From Candidula unifasciata (lineage: Eukaryota > Mollusca > Gastropoda > Stylommatophora > Geomitridae), in contig CAJHNH020002669.1 in NCBI GenBank assembly GCA_905116865.2, forward strand, positions 526,319 through 590,318: a stretch of DNA of 64,000 nt. The letters run 5' to 3'. Positions 26,101 to 38,100 of the stretch are shown one piece after another. Made by a program: the position numbers and the translations under genes. The notes beneath the pieces are model-generated. The model saw only the letters and a program-made list of their open reading frames with translations. It made no database searches and had not been told where the DNA came from. How positions within the stretch are numbered: position 1 is the stretch's first letter; each line of letters opens with the position of its first letter.

Positions 26101-29100
26101 TGATGATTAATGAAATAATATTGAAATATATTCTAGATACCTGTGACCCAGATAGGACTGTTGACAAGATAGTGACCACTCCAAGGTTCCACAGCAGTCA
26201 TTAGCCCACTTCTGTAGTAGTCAAGCCCCTGGTAATAACTGGCGATTAAGTTCCACGCAATCGTCCTAAAACAGCAACAGAAAATATTTCAGATTACAAA
26301 AGAATATTCTCTGGCAAAGGCTGATTTTTGTGTTGGAGCTGATAATTTTTTTTGATGTTTCGTAATTTTTTATTTGATCTGAAAAAATATGGCATTTCGT
26401 TTCACCAAATGAAATAAACTCTAAATATTAGGAATATATAATTTTAGTACTCAGAACTATCAATAAACTGCATTTATTTTTGTCTTTGATTTGGAGTGGA
26501 AGAATTATTTCACAATTTACACACTTTCATATAAATATTTGGTGTGACATTCTGGAGGAATAGTTTTGTTACCTCTGTTCTGTACATAATTATTTGTTGC
26601 ATATTTAAAAAAAAAAAAAAAAAAAAAAAAATAACTTTCCAATACTTACGCTGTTAAATTACCATTCACGTAGTTCTGATTCAGAATCTAAGAAAAAAAA
26701 ATGAAAAATATATAAATTTAATCAAATGAAATTTGAACTCAAATGTGCAGAAGAAAAGAAATGCTTATGATAAGATTTAATTATGTATGTAACTCGACAT
26801 AGGAGTAATGATTGTGCACTAGCCACCATGTCTGCTTGCTAGGCCAGTAGTCTTAGGTTCAAATCCCATTGAAGTGGATTTTATACATGAGCTTAGGTTC
26901 CCAGGAAATGAAAGCCTAAAATGGGTTTCAGAAAATATGGACAGTAAAGATAGTCAGTGAGATATATCTCATCACCTACCTAGTAAAGATAGTCAGTGAG
27001 ATATATCTCATCACCTACCTAGTAAAGATAGTCAGCGAGATATATGAGATATATCTCATCACCTACCTAGTAATGATAGTCAGTGAGATATATCTCATCA
27101 CCTACCTAGTAAATATAGTCAGCGAGATATATGAGATATATCTAATCACCTACCTAGTAAAGATAGTCAGCGAGATATATGAGATATATCTCATCACCTA
27201 CCTAGTAAAGATAGTCAGCGAGATATGAGATATATCTCATCACCTACCTAGTAATGATAGTCAGTGAGATATATCTCATCACCTACCTAGTAAAGATAGT
27301 GAGTTATATCTCATCACCTACCAGGTAAAGATAGTCAGTGGGATATATCTCAGCGCCTACCAGGTAAAGATATTCAGTGAGATATACCATCACCTACCAA
27401 GTAAAGATAGTCAGTGAGATATATCATCACCTACCAGGTAAAGATATTCAGTGAGATATATCATCACCTACCAAGTAAAGATATTCAGTGAGATATACCA
27501 TCACCTACCAGGTAAAGATATTCAGTGAGATATATCATCACCTACCAAGTAAAGATATTCAGTGAGATATATCATCACCTACCAGGTAAAGATATTCAGT
27601 GAGATATATCATCATCTACCAGGTAAAGATATTCAGTAAGATATATCATCACCTACCAAGTAAAGATATTCAGTGAGATATATCATCACCTACCAAGTAA
27701 AGATAGTCAGTGAGATATATCATCACCTACCAAGTAAAGATAGTCAGTCAGATATATCATCACCTACCAGGTAAAGATATTCAGTGAGATATATCATCAC
27801 CTACCAGGTAAAGATATTCAGTGAGATATATCATCACCTACCAAGTAAAGATATTCAGTGAGATATATCATCACCTACCAGGTAAAGATATTCAGTGAGA
27901 TATATCATCACCTACCAGGTGGATATTCAGTGAGATATATCATCACCTACCAGGTAAAGATATTCAGTGAGATATATCATCCCCTACCAAGTAAAGATAT
28001 TCAGTGAGATATATCATCACCTACCAGGTAAAGATATTCAGTGAGATATATCATCACCTACCAGGTAAAGATATTCAGTGAGATATATCATCACCTACCA
28101 AGTAAAGATATTCAGTGAGATATATCATCACCTACCAAGTAAAGATATTCAGTGAGATATATCATCACCTACCAGGTAAAGATATTCAGTGAGATATATC
28201 ATCACCTACCAGGTAAAGATATTCAGTGAGATATATCATCACCTACCAAGTAAAGATATTCAGTGAGATATATCATCACCTACCAAGTAAAGATATTCAG
28301 TGAGATATATCATCACCTACCAGGTAAAGATATTCAGTGAGATATATCATCACCTACCAGGTAAAGATATTCAGTGAGATATATCATCACCTACCAAGTA
28401 AAGATATTCAGTGAGATATATCATCACCTACCAAGTAAAGATATTCAGTGAGATATATCATCACCTACCAGGTAAAGATATTCAGTGAGATATTATCACC
28501 TACCAAGTACCAGTTAGTTTATCAATATTTGGGGCTAGAATCCTAGGTGCACCTGAAGGAAATTTGGTCAATGTGGCAGATAGGCAGGTTTGCATTTTTT
28601 AGTTGTGGCAAGTGTTTTCTTCTCACAATCTTTAGCCATTGCATTTTCCTCCCTATGTAGACTGAAAGGACATAGTTCCCTCACCTGGTTATTGAGCTGA
28701 GCGCATGGCATGACACTGAACTGTGGATTTCATTTGAAAACTTTCTGCATATGCATAATGCAATGTAGATTGTGTTGTGAAATACAAACTAGGGAAATGG
28801 TGAGTGACCTGTTGCTAGAGAACTTGTGGTGCCTTTATAATAAATTATATGTGCAACTACTGATCTGCTGTTACTGCTGCTTCCATTGAGGATGAACTGC
28901 CTTTCTAGTGCTGGACTGTTTGTGTTGGCACTTCTAATATCTGCCTCATGCATTTGATGCATGTGTATGTTATTGACTTTCCTGAGACTGCTGTCTGTAA
29001 TGTGTCCAATTGTTTCCCCATATTCTGTGTGATTTTCATTGGCCAGAAACAGAGCACCAAAAGGGTGACCGGTTTGCAAAGTTGGAACTGTGATGAACTG

Positions 29101-32100
29101 ATTACTTGAAGGCAAGGAAATAGAACTCTCTGAAAAAAACTGTGCATTACTCACCCTTGCCCAGCATCCAGCCCCAAATTCATCATTGTAAGTACTGTAA
29201 TCTTCAGAGGCCCACAGTGGTTTCCCAGAATTCTTAGCATCATCTGATGATGTAGTGCCAGGGTAGTGAACTCTTTAGAACAGAGAATACAGAAATATAT
29301 CACCATTAAGTATTTGATGACTGTTCATCTGTCTGTGTGGTTCTCAGACAGTATAAATCATAGGGTCTTGAATTAAAAGTAACTTTTCAAAAATGTTAAA
29401 GAACCACTAAAGATATGGAATGAAAATTAAAGACATTGAAAAACAAGCTCCAATGGAAAATGATGAAGATAAAATGGGATGAATTCAGGAGGAGTGAAGA
29501 AAAATGAGAAAAGTCTGGGCAATCACTTGAATCAACAGTTATAAGACAGAGAAGATGGCGCTATACTGGACACATCCTGTAAGAGATGAATAACCAAACA
29601 AGTACTTCTTCTTCTTCTTCTGCGTTCGACATCAGTCATGCTAAACATTGAGTCCCGTCTGGGTCACAAATAGGATTGTGCATTTGAGATCGCCACCAGT
29701 TCCCCCATAGCTTCTCTCGCAATGTGGATCCCCTGGGCCAGATCCAGTCTTTGCTGGGAGAGGTAAGGGCAGTACTGTAGTATGTGCCCAGGGGTCTGTC
29801 TTTCTGCTCCACAATCACAGGCAGCAGATTCTTTTATGACTATCCTGTACAGGTGTGCTCGAAGACCACAGTGTCCAGTCCGAAGTCTAAAAATTGTTGT
29901 TTGTTCTTTCCTGTTGAGTTTGTTTATGCTGTCACTCTCTGGTCTGTAATCTCCATTCTGCCTTCTCCACTCCCGCTTGAAAGACTGCTTTAGCACTGTT
30001 TTGGTTTCCTTGTAGCTGTATGGTGGATGAGGTTGTGGAAGATTACTCCCAGCTTTTGCCAACTCATCTGCTCTCTCATTTCCTTGAATACCACAGTGGG
30101 CTGGTATCCATTGCAAGACCAGTTCTGCTTCCTTAGAGAGTATGCCAATGTTGGTCCTTAGATCTGCAATAAGTTTGTCTTGTTTTTTGCTGGATAGTGC
30201 TTGGAGAACAGACAATGAGTCACTAAGTAAAACAATTTGGTGCCCTCTGTATTCTTGAGTGATGAAATGTTGGACTGCAGAAAGGAGGGCAGTTGCCTCA
30301 GCTCTGAAGTTAGTGCAGATGTCACCTGCTGGTAGAGAGAGAGTTTCTGCTCTAGTGCTGAGGGGACAAAAAGCTCCAAGAGAAACCCTGAGGTGAAAGT
30401 TAAAGAGAAAAGCCAAAGATGCTGGACTAGATTTCATCCATAAAATTGAAATGATTGACAGGATAGAACGGAATGGAGAAATAGGGTTCACACTCTTATT
30501 TCTCCAACATGCGTGACCCTTGATGAACTCATGCCAAGACTTTTCTAGAAGATCTTGTCACTGGTCAGATGTTGCAGCTCACATTTTCTACAGGATGAGG
30601 TTTCATGCCAACCCTCCTTAGTCTCCTGCGGTGGCATCCTCAACTGCTACTATCTATAGCCTCCTTTTTTGGGTCCTTATAAAATATGGGGAGAATTTAT
30701 AAAGTAATTAACAGAAATGGGGAGCTACCGTGGTGTAGTAGCTAGATGATCACCTGCGGATCTGACGGTTGTCGGTTCAGATCCTGATGGAGCCAGACAT
30801 TTTTCAAATATGACCTTGGCTCCCAGGTCGACCTAGCCTTAAATGGGTGCCATGTAAAGTACTGGGAAGCAAAGGTGGTCAGCAAGATGTTGACCACATC
30901 ACCCAACGAATGCCACGTGGTGTGTAAAATATAAGTCTAGCCCTATATGCCCAATTCGTCTAAAGGTGTGGAAAAGAATCTTATACTTTAATTAATTAAT
31001 ATAAATTACAATGTTGCTACGTTTTGCCTCCTTTGTTGGTCCTGATTACAGATGAGGAAAATTTATATAGTAATGTATATGTTAAAGTACCCAAGTGCAT
31101 AGATATCATTGGCCAAGTCCTTGTCATTTTTCATGTCACCAACAATGTTCCAGTCACCGGTGTCTGAGGCAACAATCTGCACATTGTGGAACCCTCGCTG
31201 ATCAAGAACTTGACGTAATGCCTGTGGAAGACAAAACAATATTTACACAAAACCAGTGCCAAACATGGACACTATCTAAAGCACATATACGCAAAACCAC
31301 TTGCGAGATGAGATGCCTGAGAAAAGCAGCCAATCTAACCATCCGAGATCGAGAATAATGAAACTATTAGGCAAATTGTGGGATCAACACCTTGTACTAG
31401 ATTCATCGAGAAACAGCAGATCAAGTGGTTTGGCCATCTTGCTAGAAAGCAGCAAGATCAAATATCATCACAAGCACTACATCTCAGAAAATCAGCTAGA
31501 AGAGCAAGAGGAGGCTGTGGAAAATATGGATCAACAATATTAAAGACACTACGCCTTTATGGCATTAATAATAGCCAGTGGCAGCCAGTGTGCACTGGAT
31601 CGCAAATTATTTTTCCCCATAACGCTTAAAGGCAGAAGTGGTTTATGAAGATGATGATGATACAAAACTCAAAGACAGTAAGCAAAACAAACATGTCTGC
31701 CCACAATCGGCTGTCTCAACATTGACAAACCTTCCTGGCCACCTCCGGCGACATGCTCTTTGGGAGAGGGGGGAAGGGAAGGAGGAGTGGGTCTATTCTT
31801 TTTTCCCCCCACACTGGGAAGTCACAGTACACCATTTCCCATGATAACAACTGTAAGATCAAGTCAGTGTTCTTACTTAGATTATGCCTTATGACCGAGC
31901 ACCCAAAGATCAGGAGAAATTATAACATCAAATTCCTCTAAACCTTGTACCCATGGCCCTTAATTGGATGCTTGGATTCACATTTCAGCTTGGATTCACA
32001 TTTCAAACTTCTTATACAGGCTGACATATTGTGCAGGTGATCATTACACTGGGATACTGGGACACCCACCATTTCTGTGTCTTGATCCGGCAGAGATGAG

Positions 32101-35100
32101 CCATCATTTATGTGTCTGTTTTCCTGGCTTCTAATCCCACAATGCAGCACAGGCTGTGTCTACCACATGGTGCCAACATATTCTATTCTTTGCCATTAAA
32201 ATAAGTTTCCTGTCTTACATCTTGTCATAATAACCTCACTGTAATATTGATTTAACATTAACCATGAGAAGAAGAATATAAACAATAATAGAGGGGATTA
32301 GGAAAATACTGAATTGAAATAAAATCTTCTGAGTTCGTCTCTAAAACGATGGTTGGCACAGTGTGTTGTGGTTTACAGCTAGGCTGTGATATCTGCACCT
32401 TCTGATTTCAGCAAATCCCTAATTAAAAGCCTTTTATGACATGCTGGTTAGGAAATAGTGGGTCTATGTTATATATATTCTTAGGGGTAACCAAGCACCC
32501 AAGGTGCTTGACTTGCTTCAGTCACATACAAGAGCTCCCTCAGATGACCAAACAACTATTAGGTTCCTACAGGAGAGGCCAACGACAATAGGAACACCAC
32601 CATAAGCCAGGCACACGTAACAAGTTAGTCAAGGGGATCAATGACTCACTGTCAAGTCTACTACTGTCTTCCAAATACTCGTATCGTTAGTCTCTCCAGA
32701 CATGGACAGTACACCCCAGGGAACAATGCACCAGGCTCCTGTTATGGGTGGCCCACTACCCAATCACGCAGATACATCTATGTGATGCTCAGTGACAATC
32801 CTCTGACTGAGCTGAGTCAAGAATTGACATCCCAGCACTCGAGGAATTCTCATGCATGCTCCGTCCTCATCTTAAGCAGCCTGCGCAGAGTTCCATTACT
32901 GATGGTACCGGTCACAATCTGGTTATATGTCCATCTTGCCTTTCCTCTGAGTGTAGTGAGCCCGCCAGACTCTCTGGTTACATCCAGATGCCTCATTCTC
33001 TTCAGGCCATAATAATCTTCTTTCTGTACTCATTCCATTGCTTGTTCCCAAAGGAACTCACTGTCCTCTAACTGTTGTTCATCTAAAAGACCCCACCACC
33101 TGAAGACTCAAGGTAGATGCAACACTTGGTGAAAGAATCCAGACCTATCATCTGCTACCCCAGACACTCACTGAAGTATCACTGATCAATACCCCATTAA
33201 CCAGCCTCTGATACCTCCCCATCACAACTCCACTATTGGCCAACACACAAACAGTTTCTCAGTACTTTCTGTGCACTTAAGGACACCTAGTCAACCAGTG
33301 TGCCATATAGCCAGAACTGTGCCAACCCCACAAACATGGCTGACACAAGTCCATTCTAGAAATCACACTGACAGAACTCTGAAGTCCAACTCAAGGTCCA
33401 CCACTGTCATCTGGACAGTTCACTCGAGCCTCAAGAATAAAACATTGCTAAAACTGTCACATGACTCAGACCGTAGGACTTGAACCATTCAAAAAAAAAA
33501 TACACAAGAGTAAATTTCACATGCAACAGTCTATTCCCCTCACCTCCTCCCCAAATGAAGCCCCAGATCCCAAAAAGGAAAATAAAGAAAAACGACAAAC
33601 CCGACCTTGATGTAATCTATGTTGTAGCCATTTGTATTCCATAGCTGAAAACAAAGAAACGTACAATTAACTTGACTGGTATGCTACACAATTTACTTTA
33701 CTCTTTCCTTAAATCCTAAAAGACTAAATGTTTACTCTACATGTAGTAAAGATGTGATAGCCTTTGTCTTTTTTATTTTTTCCTTTATGGTAGTGTGTTG
33801 TGTCAAGCTATCCACTTCTTTCAATCAGGGATCAGTGTGTCGAGCTTCGGCATGGATTTCTGTTTGAAGGTCAGACTATTTCCTTTAGACAAACTGCTTC
33901 TAAGGCTCTAAGACAGCGGTTCTCAACCTGGGAGTCGCGACCCTTCTTTAGGTCGAACGACCCTTTCACAGAGGTTGCCTAAGACCATCGGAAAACCCAT
34001 ATTCGTTGAAGTTATGGAGGAAAATAAATGTTTGGGGGTCGGCACAACATGAGGGAACTGTATTAAAGGGTCACGACATTAGAAAGATTGAGACCCACTG
34101 CTCTAAGACAAAGGGCCTTAATTCAGACAAAGGGACCTAATTCAAACGTCTGAGATGTTGAGCTCAGCTGAGTTAAGAACTGAAATCACAGCACTCGAGA
34201 CATTCCCATAATTTTTCTGTCCTCATTTTCAGCAGCCAGCGAAGAGTTCCAATTCTGATGGTGCCTGTAGCAGTTTGATGAAATGTTCCTCTTAAGTGTA
34301 GAGAGTTTGATTAGATTCACTGGTCACTCCTTATTGTAGCATTCTCTACAGACCATAATCTATTTATGCGTCTGCATTGTTCAGTTCCCCCAAAAGGCAT
34401 TGTCAAACATCAGTTCAAACTCCATTGGTGCAGACAAGCCTGTTAATTTCTCAACACTTCCACATATAGGAATTTTATGACTGTAATGAGTGGGAGATCC
34501 CATGATGTCAGAAGGAGTCTCCAAGGGAACAGATTAGGAGGTTAAATGTCAGCTACGAAAGGATTAACCAGAAAGATTACTGGTTCACGAGAAAACGTGT
34601 GTGATTGGGTATGGGGATATTGACAGTGGATGAATTGTGTTTGAAAATCTCGTGGGGGGGGGGGGAAAGTGAATAAGCTGAAGTGAGAGAATTGTACTTC
34701 CATTCTGTGGGAGACAGCGAGGTAAAGCGGATCATGTGGATGAATTTAATCCAGACCATAATTATCTATTTGTGCCTCTGCATTGTTCGCTAACTCACAT
34801 AGAGCCTTAACACATCCACCTGGTCATGCATCAATTCACCACCCAGTTGTGCAGAACCAGCAGGTCTATCTGCCTGTTTATTTACCAACACTTTTTTCTT
34901 CAATGGGCAGAAGGAGAAGACTACTCTTGAAGTCAGTGCAGTCTTACCAAACTGGTACTAGATCATCCATATGTGCAGAAGTTATGGTTGCCTGTCCTAA
35001 GTAGGTAAATTCTCTGCACCTTATAGGTCCCGAATCATTAAATTAAATTGTCTTGGAAGGTAATAAATAGAAGTGGTCAAACCACCTCATTATGTGATGT

Positions 35101-38100
35101 TCTAATATATACACAGCTAATTAAAAAATGTAATATAGTTATGCTGTTGTTTCATTCTAAAGTGAAAATAAAATGTATACATACCCCCAAATAGTCAATG
35201 GTCAAGTTATGGAAAGTCTTAGCACCATTAACCCATCTGACAATGTAGTCAGCCAGAACTGTGCTGTTGTTGTATGGGTTCCAGGATCCCTGTCCGACCC
35301 AGCCAGGAAACCCCCAGGGAAGTCCATACAGTTTAATATTTGGGTTTCTCTGTGTGGAAGAAAATCAATCATCAATATGAATTAAAAGCTACTTTGAAAT
35401 ACAGATAGAAATTGTATTCAATACAGGGCTACGAGTAAACCATGACCGGCTCCAGCTGACAAGCCATGCTGCTGACATCACTGGGTCGGGCTAACGCAGC
35501 GCTTCTCAAACAAGAAATAAATTATTTTTGACAGTGGCGAGCAAAGACAACTAAAATTTTAACTTTCAAGTATCTGCATGCCTTCTTTAATAATTTTACA
35601 ATTTTAAGCAGACTTTTCCTGGTTTTTGCCAGGTACCCCTGACATACGCTCACTGTATTGTTAGCCTGGCCCTGTGACATCAGCAGCAGGGCCCGTCATG
35701 ATTAAACTATATTTCTTATATTCATCTTCAGAATTCTGAGCCCCTTGAGTTTTATAGCTGCAAATATTACCTGCCACCAGTCATTTCTGTAATTGAATTC
35801 TCTTTTCAGTTGGTAATTCCAAGAGCTTGTGTAATCTTTAGCTTTTCCAAGTTTTGTCTGAATGATATTTTTTTTATTTTTATAAGGAGTAGAAAATTAT
35901 AGGGAAGAGAAAAAGTTGGTAAGGAACAACAATTAGTTTATGTTAGCTTTACAAAATCGATCACAATAAACAAACAAAGGACGTTGCGGCGATTAGCCTT
36001 CATCAGCACATAAAGGACAACACAGTACACATACACAAATATGCTCTAACTATGAAGTGACTACTTAGGACTCTAATGTATAGAATAAATGATACTCATC
36101 TAGTGTCCCTGGCGAAAAAACCTCTGAATGATATTACTTTCTGTAGAAGACAAGTAATTTCTTCTTCTTACCTTTTTAGCTTCTGACATGAGCCACCATT
36201 CGTATCCTCGTTCATAGTTTTCTTCCCAACTGTTGTGCATGTGTGATGCTTCAGTTCCGTCTATTGAATGAAAAGTAACTTCAAATTAGTGAGAACAACT
36301 TCACTTGTTTTAGCATGACAGACTGAGCTGTGACCTGACAGCATGAGCTGTGGCCTGACAGCATGAGCTGTGACCTGACAGCATGAGCTGTGACCTGACA
36401 GCATGAGCTGTGACCTGACAGCATGAGCTGTGACCTGACAGCATGAGCTGTGACCTGACAGCATGAGCTGTGACCTGACAGCATGAGCTGTGACCTGACA
36501 GCATGAGCTGTGACCTGACAGCATGAGCTGTGACCTGACAGCATGAGCTGCAATGAGATTAATATTCCACAAATGTGAAAAAATACAATTTTTTACAAAA
36601 ACTGATGCTGGCGCTTTTCCGTCTTTCCAGACGCCAGTGTTATATTTTGCTAAATTGAGGCAAGGGAATCATAGCACATTGTGATGGGGAGTTGATCTGA
36701 TTCAAGAACCGATATCACAGCACTCTGGGCATCTCATAAGTGCTCTGTCCCCACCTCATGCAGCCAGCACAGAATTCCAACATCAATGGTGCCAGTAGTA
36801 TTCTGATTATATGTCGGTTTGGCATTTCCTCTGAGCATCGAGTATCGGCCAGATCCCCTTGTCACTCCTCGCTGCATCAGTCTGGCCAGACTGATCTCCG
36901 AAGCAAAGCATGCCATTATGCACGAAACATGCCTGTCCTGACCTTTCCCAGAATGCTTTTTGAATCAGTCACAGATGGGGAGTATGACTAGCGAGACCTG
37001 CTTGCCCAGACCAGTTAAGATCATGGGTTAAGTTCCTCCTCCCCCTAACATAAACATACTTGGCAGTATTGTACAGACCATGTGTCGCTCATGCAGCAGG
37101 AAACCTCTCTTTTCCTGCTTTGTTTATTCCAAAGGAAAGGTAACAACAATATTTTGGAACACAGCAAGTTGCAGAAACTGCAGAATCAGAAGTGCGGTAT
37201 TTAACAAAATTAGAATTTGAAACAAGTTAGCCATACAAATTATCAAAACAAGAATTAAAAATGGGCTAGCATAATTACTCTGTTAGGCTAGGGATAAGTT
37301 TAAAAATTAACATGACTAAAACTGTTCAAAACTACTGTTGGTAAATAAATTGTACACAAACAAAATAAGTCTTCCAGTTAAGTAAACAAAGCTTTTAATA
37401 AAGTTTTCATTCATTCATTCAGTCCAAACTAAGAATATAATTTTAAACAAAAACAGACATACCAGTACTTTGAGCATCTCCACCAATTTCAACCTTCAGA
37501 ATTTGAAGCGAAGCTCCAAAATTTGGCTAGATAAAAAGTAATATTTCAAGCAATTAAAAAAATACATAATTTAAATACCCAGTTTTTAAACACTGTTGCA
37601 TAGTGAAAGTACTTGTCTATAGCTAGTTACTGGCCACAAACTATTTAAAGCAAAACCACTTTAAAGTAATTACCTAGCAAGATCTCATTATTTCTTGAAC
37701 TTTGATCTCATTTAGTAACTACGTTTTAACTCCTAACTTGTTTAGGACTTCTGTATTTGTATCCATCTTTCCATAGTTATTCAATTCATATATCTGTTTG
37801 CATTTCAACAGCAATAACTCTATTTGTTAATGGAGTTTATGCATCATACAATACTGTAGAGTTTAGAGAGTATATGTGGCAAATAATGGCTCCTACTTTT
37901 CAGTAAACAAGATGTTTCTTTGAATACATCACATGTGGAATACTTTCAGGACCATCTTAACTTTGATTTCTTTAATTTCTGTATCACATTAATGTAATAC
38001 TATAAAGTGAAGCTAAGAAATGCAGACATTGAAGTTCAACTTCAAAAGAAGATACAGGCATTAGAAATTGGATCCATTTGAAAGATCTTTGGTATATCGT

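Noticed and set aside
33015..33065. Possible alternative GALC exon encoding Trp-Asn-Glu in intron 6
   Set aside because: The TGG AAT GAG string occurs inside an 'ECPEC' dispersed repeat, is followed by residues unlike GALC, soon hits a stop, and has no splice sites in phase.
36261..36572. Repeat peptide with [11 protein letters not shown] periods
   Set aside because: It is the 20-bp minisatellite in GALC intron 3 read in three frames.
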